Of a DNA stretch of 64,000 bases, positions 55,287-63,762 are shown piece by piece. Within the stretch, counting starts at the first letter, position 1, and every line of letters begins with the position of its first letter. Below the pieces are notes generated by a model that ran no database searches, was not told where the DNA came from, and saw only the letters and a program-made list of their open reading frames with translations. The position numbers were made by a program, and so were the translations under genes. This stretch comes from Paenibacillus chitinolyticus NBRC 15660 (GTDB lineage: Bacteria > Bacillota > Bacilli > Paenibacillales > NBRC-103111), in assembly GCF_000739915.1 (NCBI RefSeq), contig NZ_BBJT01000009.1, forward strand, positions 62,001 to 126,000. The letters run 5' to 3'.

Positions 55287-57354
55287 TTGGTTGCTTGCGA
55301 TCGCTTTATTCAGCGGGGGCACCGCATGCGTAATTTGGTTTCTGTACGTATACGCGATTAAAAGGCGGGCAAAGCTGAGCGGTTACGGGGAGGACGAGCT
55401 TCAAAAGCTGCTCTCTCCTCTAAAAGGAAACGGAAGAAAACAAATCGAACGGCTGTACGGGAAATGTTACGAGATCATGAGCAATATCCCCGGAATTTCC
55501 CGTTATACACAGCGTATACGCCGGAGGATTGCTCCCTTATACTCCTACGACGAGAGTATGATTCGAATGGAAACCGGGCGGATTACGCTGCTTGCTTTCC
55601 TTATCGGCTGGCTTACCGCGGGATTTGTTTTTCTTTTTTACCCGGATGTTTCTTACATGCTCATGATTTTGCTTGGAAGTCTTGTTCTTCACGGTATCCT
55701 CATCGATACGCTCGTCCACCGGGCCGAAGACCGGCTGCTCCGGCAAATGACCGAATTTTTATCGGATGTCCGGCACTTTTATCACCAGCACGGGATGGTG
55801 GACGAGGCGGTTTATGACGCCGCTCAGATCGCGCCCAGGCAGCTGTCGCTCCATGCGGAAGCGGTATACGGCACTTTGAACTCCGACCATCCGGAGCGCA
55901 GTCTGGAAATCTACTATGAGCATGCGCCGAACCGTTTTTTGAAAAGCTTTGCGGGCGTCTCCTTTTTAGTCAGGGAATTCGGAGACAAGCTGCTTCCGCA
56001 TGGCTCCATGTATCTGCATGCCCTCAGCAAAATCACTTCTGAAATTCGCCTTGAAATACTCCGTAAAGAAAAACTCCATTACCTCTTAAAAGGACTTTCC
56101 GTTATTGCAATCTCCCCGATTATGGCTGCCAAACCCATTGAAGCGTGGGCGCGGCATAACTTCCCGGCTATGGATGAATTTTATACGGGCGCCGCGGGGT
56201 TTGCCGTTAAAACGGGCATTTTCGTGCTGATCATCGTCTGCTTTGTCCTCCTCAGAAAGCTTCAGGATACTGCGGAGGAAACAGGAAGCCGTAGAACAGG
56301 CCGGAAACCGCCCGAGCAAAAATGGCTGGGTAACCGGCTTGTCAATGCGGTCACACAGAGAGTCGTCCCCGCAGTGCATTCCATGGAACGGGGCAGGCTG
56401 CAAAAGCTTCTCAGGGAAGCCAATTCTCCTTTGCTGCTTGAATGGCTTACCCTCCGCCGCCTGCTTACGGGGCTCGCTTGTTTTCTTCTCGTGCTGGGGA
56501 TGTTTCTGATTATGCAGAGACTTACCTTGCAGCAGGTTTACTTTTCGCCGACCCGCAATCAGGCGATGTTCGGCAGCCTTTCTCCGCAGGAAAAACGGAA
56601 AGCGCTGGAAACTGCGGCCTTTGACCGGAACGTCATTCAGAAATTGGAGCGGTCCGGCAGAGAGCTTCGTGAAATGATAGCCGAAGAAATGCGGCAGCAG
56701 GGATTCCAGCCCGATCCTACCGTCCTCAACACCGCGGGCGAACGGATTAAGGCAAAACTGGACAGTATTGCGGGGGCATATTTAAGCTGGCGGGAGCTCT
56801 TGTTCTGTTTTATTTCCGGTTGGGCCGGCTACCACAGTCCGGTTTGGCTGCTGCATATGCAGAAACGAATGCGAAGGATGGAAATGAAAAACGAGGTGGA
56901 CCAGTTTTATACGCTGTTGACCATCCTCGCTCATTTCGAACGAATGTCCGTCGAGCACATACTGGAATGGCTGGAACGTTTTGCAGTCTTGTTTCAGTCT
57001 CCGCTGTCCGCATGTCTGCTCGATTACGAAGCGGGGGCGGATGAGGCGCTGGAAAAGCTGAAGGAGGAAGCCGCCTATACGCCCTTTGTCCGTCTGGTTG
57101 AACGGCTCCAGGCTGCCGTTAATCATATTCCGGTCAAGCAGGCGTTTGACGACTTGGAAGCGGAGCAGCAGTATCACTTCGAGCGGCGCAAGCAGGACTA
57201 TGAGCGGATGATCGAAACCAAAGCCGGCTGGGGGCGCTGGATCGGTTTTGCCCCCATGTATGCGCTTGTTTTCCTCTACCTGGTCATTCCGCTCGTTTAT
57301 ATGAGCATGCAGCAGATGAATTTGTATTATCAGCAGATCGGTAAAATTTCTTAA
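55267..57354 (+). CDS. TadB/TadC-like double T2SSF membrane protein
   Basis: The 695-residue product has several spans (for example about 10-31, 110-150, 325-345, 405-425, 530-560, 665-685). It has two cytoplasmic helical domains of the type II secretion F family, one at about 165-270 and one at about 560-640. Tad systems normally have separate TadB and TadC; this looks like both in one chain. The start is uncertain: ATG 55267 is only two bases from GGGGAGG, and TTG 55273 is better spaced. It overlaps the ATPase gene by 20 bases (or 14). Confidence 0.72.
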   Translation: MLLPLRDWLLAIALFSGGTACVIWFLYVYAIKRRAKLSGYGEDELQKLLSPLKGNGRKQIERLYGKCYEIMSNIPGISRYTQRIRRRIAPLYSYDESMIRMETGRITLLAFLIGWLTAGFVFLFYPDVSYMLMILLGSLVLHGILIDTLVHRAEDRLLRQMTEFLSDVRHFYHQHGMVDEAVYDAAQIAPRQLSLHAEAVYGTLNSDHPERSLEIYYEHAPNRFLKSFAGVSFLVREFGDKLLPHGSMYLHALSKITSEIRLEILRKEKLHYLLKGLSVIAISPIMAAKPIEAWARHNFPAMDEFYTGAAGFAVKTGIFVLIIVCFVLLRKLQDTAEETGSRRTGRKPPEQKWLGNRLVNAVTQRVVPAVHSMERGRLQKLLREANSPLLLEWLTLRRLLTGLACFLLVLGMFLIMQRLTLQQVYFSPTRNQAMFGSLSPQEKRKALETAAFDRNVIQKLERSGRELREMIAEEMRQQGFQPDPTVLNTAGERIKAKLDSIAGAYLSWRELLFCFISGWAGYHSPVWLLHMQKRMRRMEMKNEVDQFYTLLTILAHFERMSVEHILEWLERFAVLFQSPLSACLLDYEAGADEALEKLKEEAAYTPFVRLVERLQAAVNHIPVKQAFDDLEAEQQYHFERRKQDYERMIETKAGWGRWIGFAPMYALVFLYLVIPLVYMSMQQMNLYYQQIGKIS

Positions 57355-57375
57355 GGATAAAGGAGCTGGATTACA

Positions 57376-57855
57376 ATGGGAAATGCACAGAAAGCACTAA
57401 TCATGGCGGCAGGTTTTTTTCTGGCCATTGCTCTGATTACGATTGCGGTGGTGATGTTTATTTCGGCACAGGATGCCACGAAAGCGGCGCAGAACAATTT
57501 TTCGGATATTCAGACGGAGCTTTCCCAGACCGCTTTTACCGTATACGACAATACCGTGGTTTCGGGGAGTCAAGTTGTAAACGCGCTGCGTAAATTTGCC
57601 GATAAGGAGCAGTTCGGAATTCAGGTTCAAACGGGAAAAAATCCGGTCGGTTCCTGGTATACGAACAAGATCGATACCACATCGCCGTCAAGCAGCAATT
57701 ACGGTACGGTAATCGCCTCGATATCCAGGGATGCTGTTGCGAACGCCACCTTGGAGTCTCATATGGATTACGTGAATCCAAGCGGTAAATTCAAAGCGCA
57801 CATCATTAAGGATAAAAGCAATGTGATCCGTGCGATTGAATTTATGCAGCAGTAG
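57376..57855 (+). CDS. Small anchored protein, pilin-like candidate
   Basis: This 159-residue product has a short N-terminus and one span (about 8-30, LIMAAGFFLAIALITIAVVMF). An extracellular-type domain with no Cys follows (DATKAAQNNFSDIQTEL onwards). Length and topology are like pseudopilins, but there is no classic prepilin signal with Glu at +5. AAGGAG precedes ATG 57376. It directly follows the T2SSF gene. Confidence 0.6.
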   Translation: MGNAQKALIMAAGFFLAIALITIAVVMFISAQDATKAAQNNFSDIQTELSQTAFTVYDNTVVSGSQVVNALRKFADKEQFGIQVQTGKNPVGSWYTNKIDTTSPSSSNYGTVIASISRDAVANATLESHMDYVNPSGKFKAHIIKDKSNVIRAIEFMQQ

Positions 57856-57863
57856 ACGAAGCG

Positions 57864-58250
57864 ATGAATCATGCGACTCGCTCCATGCTGTTTGCCGGTG
57901 TTTCGGTCTGCATATTCGTCTCGGCTTTAGTCACGGGCATGATGCTGCTCCAAAACGTAAGGGGAGCCATTGCGGACACTTATTTATCCCGGAAGCTTCT
58001 CGATTACAACCAACAGCCCGCAAATGCCAAGCTCGGAGCGGTTTCGGTAAAAGGATCCGATCTGATCATGTCCATTTATTTAAACGCCGGAGAACCTTAC
58101 GACATTGTGGTAAACGGCAAACGCTATCCGGGCGGTCGGCAGAAAGAAGAAACGGATCCTGCCGGCATAGATCCGGCTGCAGCGTATCGTTATTATGTGG
58201 TGCGCGATACCGGAGGAACGTTAAAACGAATCGTATATACGACGCCTTGA
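57864..58250 (+). CDS. Small anchored protein 2, unknown
   Basis: This 128-residue protein has one N-terminal span (about 7-30, SMLFAGVSVCIFVSALVTGMM) and a soluble domain beginning NVRGAIADTYLSRKLLDYN. Its end is RYYVVRDTGGTLKRIVYTTP. It begins eight bases after the previous gene and shows the same topology as its neighbours. No known motif. Confidence 0.6.
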   Translation: MNHATRSMLFAGVSVCIFVSALVTGMMLLQNVRGAIADTYLSRKLLDYNQQPANAKLGAVSVKGSDLIMSIYLNAGEPYDIVVNGKRYPGGRQKEETDPAGIDPAAAYRYYVVRDTGGTLKRIVYTTP

Positions 58251-58279
58251 ATTGTCAGGCGTAAACGGGGAGGGAACAG

Positions 58280-58819
58280 GTGGATACACTCAGCAAGGCC
58301 TTTGTCCTCATTTTAGCGGTTTTGCTGCTGTACATTTATCCGCTGTCGGATTCGGCGGCCAGAGAGGATGATCTGTCTCGGGTAATCGCGTTTGAGACGA
58401 TGACACGTTTTGTCGACAACGTGCGCGATAAAGGACGGCTGACGCCGGCTATGTACGAACAATTTCAAAAGGAGCTGACAACCTCCGGCCAGGAGTTTGA
58501 TGTGAATATGGAGCATAAGCATAAACGGTACGTGCCTGTATATGACGACCAGGGGCGGTTCGCGGAAAAGTATACGGTGGAGGACGAAGCATTCTATAAC
58601 GCCCAGATTCTTTCCGTTCTGTTTCCTGAAAACTCGCTTCCGCCGGACCATGCGGATCGTACCTACAAACTTGGCGCCGGCGATTATTTCACTGTGACCG
58701 TGCACAGCCTGAGCCGTACACCGGCAGTTGTCTGGCAGGACGCTTTAAACGGAACGAATACGCCCGGCGGACAGCTTTACATGCCGTACGGGGGGATGGT
58801 CCGCAATGAAGACAGCTAA
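58280..58819 (+). CDS. Small anchored protein 3, unknown
   Basis: GTG 58280 follows GGGGAGG. The 179-residue product has an N-terminal span (about 7-24, AFVLILAVLLLYIYPL) and a polar domain with helical start (LSRVIAFETMTRFVDNVR). A strand-rich end follows (YFTVTVHSLSRTPAVVW). It overlaps the next gene by 14 bases. No catalytic motif. Confidence 0.6.
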   Translation: MDTLSKAFVLILAVLLLYIYPLSDSAAREDDLSRVIAFETMTRFVDNVRDKGRLTPAMYEQFQKELTTSGQEFDVNMEHKHKRYVPVYDDQGRFAEKYTVEDEAFYNAQILSVLFPENSLPPDHADRTYKLGAGDYFTVTVHSLSRTPAVVWQDALNGTNTPGGQLYMPYGGMVRNEDS

Positions 58820-59789
58820 ACTGGCCATTTTCTTCGTTCTCATTTATGTGCCCTTCGCCTGGATGAACAAATTCGATGCAAAAGCCCAGTTTCAAATGCT
58901 GTTTCTGGAGACGAAGTACGATGCGGCTGTAAATGCGGCCGTCCAGGACGGCGCGGCGGCTCTTTCCGTCAATGAAAAGCAGGGGGAAGAGGTTCGGTAC
59001 GAATCCTCGAAGAAGGTCAGGGTCAACCGGAAAGAGGCTGTCGATAGCTTTTATAGAACTTTCTATTCGAATTTCGGCGTGTCGGAGAATGCGGCGGGCC
59101 AGCAGGTTCTTGATTCTTATCTTTCCGCTCTCCTCATTGTCGGCTACGACGGCTGCTACTCCTACACAATCGAATCTTATACGGGTGAAGACGGTTTTGA
59201 GAGGAGTCGGAGACTGGAGGGGCCGAAAAGGCCGTACGTCTACCAAGACCCGACAGGAGAGATTATAGCTTTTACGCTGGACGAATACGTAACGGTGAAA
59301 AATGCTGCGGGAACCGGCTGGATAGAAGGGTTCCGGAGCGAGATCCAGGCTAAAACGCAAACGGCGCTTTTAAAGCCGGCGGCACGTTTTGACGAAGTCA
59401 GGAGAGGCGCGATTATAAACACGATCCAGCGCGAGCTCGAAAATGCGATCCGGGAGCACAATATTCAGACACGCCGGTTGGGAGCTGCCTATACGTTCAC
59501 GCTGCCCCTTCTGTCGGGTGAAGAATGGAGCAATACGATCAATGATGTGGGGATGCTCGCTTTTGTACAGGGCATTCCGATCGGATACCGGACCTATAAC
59601 AATTACGCGCTGGGAGGGGCAAGGATCGTGAAGCGGCCCGTGTTTTATGGATACCGGCAGAACAACCTTCCTTATTTCACGAGCAGCCGGTGCCCGCGTC
59701 CCCAGGAGATTCTGGAAACCTTCACGAGTCCCAAAGCCGCTGCTGCAGCCGGTTATTACCTGAAAGAATGCGTCAACGGACGGACATAA
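58806..59789 (+). CDS. Anchored protein 4, last gene of the Tad-like operon
   Basis: ATG 58806 gives 327 residues with one N-terminal span (about 4-20, AKLAIFFVLIYVPFAWM). A large domain has helices (YDAAVNAAVQDGAAALSV) and strands. Its C-terminus contains YNNYALGGARIVKRPVFYGY. Cys residues near 119 and 299 could form a disulphide. It looks like a larger minor subunit or tip protein. No terminator was found directly after it. Confidence 0.6.
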   Translation: MKTAKLAIFFVLIYVPFAWMNKFDAKAQFQMLFLETKYDAAVNAAVQDGAAALSVNEKQGEEVRYESSKKVRVNRKEAVDSFYRTFYSNFGVSENAAGQQVLDSYLSALLIVGYDGCYSYTIESYTGEDGFERSRRLEGPKRPYVYQDPTGEIIAFTLDEYVTVKNAAGTGWIEGFRSEIQAKTQTALLKPAARFDEVRRGAIINTIQRELENAIREHNIQTRRLGAAYTFTLPLLSGEEWSNTINDVGMLAFVQGIPIGYRTYNNYALGGARIVKRPVFYGYRQNNLPYFTSSRCPRPQEILETFTSPKAAAAAGYYLKECVNGRT

Positions 59790-59850
59790 AACACTCGTTT
59801 TCGCGACGGAACAAAGAAAGCGCTCTACCGAAAAAGATTGTCCGATAAAA

Positions 59851-59879
59851 TTGACATCCGATCCGCGTAACGTTTATCA
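59851..59879 (+). promoter_or_regulatory. Promoter-like sequence before the gnd leader RNA
   Basis: TTGACA (59851-59856), 17 bases and TTATCA (59874-59879). It starts a stretch that ends at a T-run at 60122-60128 and has no coding frame with a ribosome site. Confidence 0.5.
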
Positions 59880-59885
59880 TCAAGT

Positions 59886-60128
59886 CAACGATGAGTTCGA
59901 TGCGGCTTCCGCACATTTGTGATGCCACGTTTCATTTATGACTGCAGTGATTTAACGTCATAATGCGGTTCACGGGCGGAATCAGCATGTTGGGCGGTTT
60001 GACTGATCTGTGCTATCGGGGCGTTCGGGTCCATGTTAAGAACTGGAACATGCGGCAAGTGGAATCAGGCGCAGATGCTTTGGGAAATCTACGGGAATGT
60101 GGAAACCACCGGGCAATGTGCTTTTTTT
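59886..60128 (+). ncRNA. Candidate structured RNA upstream of gnd
   Basis: The stretch is closed by GCACATT (59911-59917) pairing with AATGTGC (60115-60121), and T7 follows directly. Inside are ATCTGTGC (60006-60013) with GCGCAGAT (60070-60077, one G-U), CCATGTT (60031-60037) with AACATG (60047-60052), and GTGG/CCAC around AAA (60099-60109). So a closed, multi-armed RNA of about 240 bases ending in a terminator is likely. The terminator may be an attenuator for gnd, or the RNA may stand alone. The known riboswitch classes I recall were not matched. Confidence 0.45.
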
Positions 60129-60353
60129 CACACAAATTTTCGTCTGTTCTTAAACGTGTATCGCCCCGAATTTTGATCAGCATACGCAAGCCCGGAAGCT
60201 TTGCCTCGAGCCGGGAGCAGCGGTCCTTGCATGATTCGTAACGGAAAATGCGCCGTTTGTTCCCGAGCGGGTCGAATCCATCCTTCGGCAGCCGTTCTGA
60301 CACCAAGTTGGGAGCGGTGACGATCTAATACAAGAGGAAAGGGTGTTTGATTC

Positions 60354-61766
60354 ATGTCCAAACAGCAAATTGGTGTAATCGGTCTTGCGGTCATGGGTAA
60401 AAACCTGGCGCTTAACATCGAGAGCCGCGGCTTTACCGTTTCCGTTTTTAACCGCTCGCCTGAGAAAACGAAAGAACTTCTTGAAGAGGCAACCGGACGC
60501 AACCTGGTCGGTACTTTCAGCATGGAAGAGTTCGTGCAGTCGCTCGAAACTCCGCGCAAAATTTTAATTATGGTCAAAGCCGGACAAGCGACCGATGCGA
60601 CCATTGAACAACTCGTTCCGCTTCTGTCCGAGGGAGATATCCTGATCGACGGCGGTAACGCCTACTTCCCGGATACCCAGCGCCGCAACAAAGAACTGGA
60701 AGCCCGCGGCATCCGCTTTATCGGTACGGGTGTTTCCGGCGGTGAAGAGGGCGCGCTTAAAGGCCCGTCCATCATGCCTGGCGGACAGAAAGACGCGTAC
60801 AAGCTCGTGGAACCGATCCTAACGGCGATTTCCGCCAAAGTGAACGGCGATCCATGCTGTACGTATATCGGTCCGGACGGCGCCGGACACTACGTTAAAA
60901 TGGTACATAACGGCATCGAATACGGCGATATGCAGCTGATTTGCGAAGCTTATCAACTGCTTAAAGACGTGCTGAACGTCAGCACGGAAGAACTGCACGA
61001 AATTTTCACGGAGTGGAACAAAGGCGAGCTGGACAGCTACCTCATCGAAATCACCCGTGATATTTTCACGAAATACGACGAAGAAACCGGCAAGCCGATG
61101 GTCGACGTTATCCTCGATTCCGCAGGTCAGAAGGGCACGGGCAAATGGACCAGCCAAAGCTCCCTGGATCTGGGCGTGCCGCTTTCCATCATTACGGAAT
61201 CCGTATTCTCCCGCTTCCTGTCCGCCATGAAAGAAGAGCGGGTAGCTGCAAGCAAAGTACTGAACGGTCCGGCAGTGAAGCCGTTTGAAGGCAACCGCGA
61301 AGAGTTCATCGAAGCGGTCCGTAAAGCCCTGTACGCGAGCAAAATCGCTTCGTATGCACAAGGCTTCGCTCAAATGCGCGCTGCATCCGAAGAGTACAAC
61401 TGGAATCTGAGCTATGGCGAAATCGCCATGATTTTCCGCGGCGGATGCATTATCCGTGCCCGTTTCCTGCAGAACATTAAGGACGCGTACGACCGCGATC
61501 CGGAACTCCGCAACCTGCTGCTGGACGATTACTTCAAAAACATCGTGGAAAACTATCAGGATGCTTGGAGAAACGTCGTTTCCGTAGCGGTAACGCGCGG
61601 TATTCCGGCACCGGCTTTCGCCTCTGCGCTGGCTTATTACGACAGCTACCGCACAGAGCGCCTGCCGGCCAACCTCCTGCAGGCTCAGCGCGATTATTTC
61701 GGCGCGCACACGTTCCAGCGTGTGGATAAAGAAGGCACCTTCCACTACAACTGGCTCGACAGCTAA
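60354..61766 (+). CDS. gnd: 6-phosphogluconate dehydrogenase (decarboxylating)
   Basis: This 470-residue enzyme makes ribulose-5-phosphate, CO2 and NADPH in the pentose phosphate pathway. The Rossmann motif is [17 protein letters not shown] (about 10-26), the cofactor/phosphate region includes VFNRSPEKT, and the signature is [21 protein letters not shown], here in two parts. [19 protein letters not shown] holds the catalytic Lys region, and the C-terminal tail is typical. ATG 60354 follows GAGGAAAGGG by about ten bases. The gap 60129-60353 shows no gene. Confidence 0.96.
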   Translation: MSKQQIGVIGLAVMGKNLALNIESRGFTVSVFNRSPEKTKELLEEATGRNLVGTFSMEEFVQSLETPRKILIMVKAGQATDATIEQLVPLLSEGDILIDGGNAYFPDTQRRNKELEARGIRFIGTGVSGGEEGALKGPSIMPGGQKDAYKLVEPILTAISAKVNGDPCCTYIGPDGAGHYVKMVHNGIEYGDMQLICEAYQLLKDVLNVSTEELHEIFTEWNKGELDSYLIEITRDIFTKYDEETGKPMVDVILDSAGQKGTGKWTSQSSLDLGVPLSIITESVFSRFLSAMKEERVAASKVLNGPAVKPFEGNREEFIEAVRKALYASKIASYAQGFAQMRAASEEYNWNLSYGEIAMIFRGGCIIRARFLQNIKDAYDRDPELRNLLLDDYFKNIVENYQDAWRNVVSVAVTRGIPAPAFASALAYYDSYRTERLPANLLQAQRDYFGAHTFQRVDKEGTFHYNWLDS

Positions 61767-61856
61767 AAACGGTAGCCGAACCGGTTCCGTTTCGCCTTAC
61801 CGGACATTGCGTCCGTTTCGCTGGCATCCGATCGGGTACGGCATCGTCCGTGCTTC

Positions 61857-62201
61857 CTAATCGTTTGCCGGCGAGGAATCCCGCTCCGAAGGGGGTTCAT
61901 TCTCGAAGAGACCGTACGAAGCTTCTTTCAGACAGCTTTTGATACGGTCTGCTTCCTGATCGAAGGCGCTTCTGCGATGGACGAGCATCATGGAAACTTC
62001 GGCGAAAGATTCAAAGTTTTTCAATAGACGCGGCTGAGTGAGTTCCTTTAACCGGGAATCCTGCTCAGCCATTTTTTTGCGTATAAATTCGAGCGCCCAG
62101 ACTACGTCATCTCTGCACAGCATGTACGAGGGCTGAAGCATCTGACTCAGCCGACCGGAAGTATTCCGGCTGGGATCGGGAATCCTTGGATGAGGCATCA
62201 A
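61857..62201 (-). CDS. Small unknown protein, 114 residues
   Basis: A TTG at 62201 (or ATG 62198) follows AAGGAG by 10-14 bases. The product starts MMPHPRIPDPSRNTSGRLSQ and has a helix-rich centre (DVVWALEFIRKKMAEQDSRL). It ends acidic (ENEPPSERDSSPAND). It has no signal peptide, and no known motif was recognised. Confidence 0.5.
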   Translation of the reverse strand: MMPHPRIPDPSRNTSGRLSQMLQPSYMLCRDDVVWALEFIRKKMAEQDSRLKELTQPRLLKNFESFAEVSMMLVHRRSAFDQEADRIKSCLKEASYGLFENEPPSERDSSPAND

Positions 62202-62384
62202 TCGGACATCGCTCCTTGTAATCTACTGATCCTTCTACGGATTGCGTATGTATTCTCATTTTTGCTGTCTTTGAAAAGGTTTATTCACTATACCATATGA
62301 AATTGATGCAATTTGTATTCATCCGGGGCTTTTGCTGTGATATGATAGTGGAAAGTTTAAACCGAGAGAGGATCGACGGGCACG

Positions 62385-62933
62385 ATGAGCACACAACCGA
62401 GATCAAATATAGTGCTGATTGGGTTTATGGGCACTGGTAAAACGACTGTCGGGTTAAAGTTGGCTGATCGGCTAGGTTGGCCTATGATAGATACCGATGA
62501 GGAAATTGTAAAAAAAGCCGGAATGTCGATTCCGGAACTGTTCGCCACGCACGGGGAAGCTCATTTCCGGACTTTGGAACGTGAGGTCGTCCGGGAGACG
62601 CTGGCCGGCAGCCATCGCGTGATTTCAACCGGAGGCGGTGCGGTACTGGCGGAGGAGAACCGGGCGTGCATGAGCGAGCGGGGCTTTGTCGCGGCTTTGT
62701 CCGCAAGTCTGGAAACCATCGTGGAGCGGGTTAAGAACGACTCCAACCGGCCTTTGCTGCAGGGAAGCGGACTGGAGGAAAAGGTCCGTACGATGCTCCA
62801 GGAACGTCAAGATGCGTACAGGTTTGCCGACCTTACAATCGATACGTCACCGCTTGCCGCGGACGACATTGCCGAACACATCTTTAACGCCTGGACCAAA
62901 GAAAGACTGAAGCGGGAAGAACTTTCAGGCTGA
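62385..62933 (+). CDS. aroK: Shikimate kinase
   Basis: This 182-residue P-loop kinase phosphorylates shikimate in aromatic amino-acid synthesis. Walker A is GFMGTGKTTVG (about 13-23), the shikimate-binding Asp/Arg are in DTDEEI and HFRTLEREVV, and the substrate motif STGGGAV is at about 82-88. The lid region is SNRPLL. The start has GAGAGAGG upstream at a rather long distance, so translation may be weak or the start may be later. Confidence 0.92.
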   Translation: MSTQPRSNIVLIGFMGTGKTTVGLKLADRLGWPMIDTDEEIVKKAGMSIPELFATHGEAHFRTLEREVVRETLAGSHRVISTGGGAVLAEENRACMSERGFVAALSASLETIVERVKNDSNRPLLQGSGLEEKVRTMLQERQDAYRFADLTIDTSPLAADDIAEHIFNAWTKERLKREELSG

Positions 62934-62959
62934 CCGGGCCGCTCGTCCGGCGGCGGGGC

Positions 62960-63253
62960 TTAAAGCTGTTCCCAGGCGAGCATTCCGCCCTCCATGTTTT
63001 TCAAATTCGCAAAGCCTTGGGACTCCAGGAAATCGTACGCTTTCCCGCTCCGGTTGCCGCTGCGGCAGACCAGAATGACTTCGCCTTCTTTAGGGATTTC
63101 GTGAAGACGGGTGTGAATCTCCATCAAGGGAATCGATTTGGCACCGGCAATTTGACCGGCCGCGACTTCTTCGGGCTCGCGTACGTCTATGACGCACAGC
63201 GGCTCACCCGCCGCAAGTCGGGCTTTCAATTCCGAGGGTTGAATCTTATTCAT
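62960..63253 (-). CDS. Rhodanese-like single-domain protein
   Basis: This 97-residue protein is one rhodanese domain. The active-site Cys is in LVCRSGNRSGKAYDF (about residues 62-76), with VIDVREPEEVAAGQIAGA at the start. It may transfer sulfur or act as a phosphatase-like protein; the partner is unknown. AGGAGGTG precedes ATG 63253. Confidence 0.85.
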   Translation of the reverse strand: MNKIQPSELKARLAAGEPLCVIDVREPEEVAAGQIAGAKSIPLMEIHTRLHEIPKEGEVILVCRSGNRSGKAYDFLESQGFANLKNMEGGMLAWEQL

Positions 63254-63302
63254 ATAAAAGCACCTCCTGTAATCTCGTTTTCCCTGTAACTATACAAAAC
63301 CC

Positions 63303-63335
63303 GGAAGCGCGGAGTCAAACCGTCTCCGTGCTTCC
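63303..63335. other. Strong hairpin before crcB
   Basis: GGAAGCGCGGAG (63303-63314) pairs with CTCCGTGCTTCC (63324-63335), with one G-U. There is no T-run. It lies between the rhodanese start and crcB; no fluoride riboswitch pattern was recognised. Confidence 0.5.
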
Positions 63336-63384
63336 CCTAGACTATCTTCAAAGCAAAATACGGGACAGAATAGGTGGTTTGCCC

Positions 63385-63762
63385 ATGAAAAGTTGGATCA
63401 TCGGAACAGCCGGCGTGTTCGGAGCCCTGTCCCGTTACGGGTTATCCGTTCTCTGGAACGAAGGAACCGGTTCCTTCCCTTGGGGCACGCTGGCCTGTAA
63501 CATGATCGGCTGCATGCTGCTCGGTTATTTCAGCGAGGCTCTGCTGCCGAAATGGCCACAGGAGCTGCGTACTGCCGTTATGACCGGCTTTATCGGCGCT
63601 TTCACGACTTTCTCCACCTTTAGTATGGAAACGGTCCGGATGCTTCAGGATCATCGGGTTCCCCTAGCCCTGCTGTACATTGGCGTCAGTCTGCTCGGAG
63701 GGCTCCTTGCCGTCAGTCTGGGCACGGCTGCCGCGCACCGCAGGAAGGAGAAAGCCATATGA
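63385..63762 (+). CDS. crcB: Fluoride ion exporter CrcB/FluC, first of a pair
   Basis: This 125-residue protein has four spans and the CrcB motifs GALSRYGLS, GTLACNMIGCMLLG (Asn in the channel) and TGFIGAFTTFSTFSMET (Phe box). FluC channels are dual-topology dimers. Two adjacent genes, as here, usually give oppositely oriented subunits. AGGTGG precedes ATG 63385, and the end overlaps the next gene by four bases (ATGA). Confidence 0.9.
   Translation: MKSWIIGTAGVFGALSRYGLSVLWNEGTGSFPWGTLACNMIGCMLLGYFSEALLPKWPQELRTAVMTGFIGAFTTFSTFSMETVRMLQDHRVPLALLYIGVSLLGGLLAVSLGTAAAHRRKEKAI

Noticed and set aside
60098-60128. Resemblance of GTGGAAACCACCGGG plus closing stem to the ZTP riboswitch 3' half
   Set aside because: The matching 5' half (GUGACUGGC) is absent in the expected place and gnd is not a ZTP-type target.
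59963-60306. Short frames on both strands between the Tad-like operon and gnd
   Set aside because: No ribosome sites and they run through the structured RNA candidate and its T-run.
63254-63384. Fluoride riboswitch before the crcB pair
   Set aside because: Only a simple hairpin was seen; the conserved riboswitch sequence blocks were not recognised.
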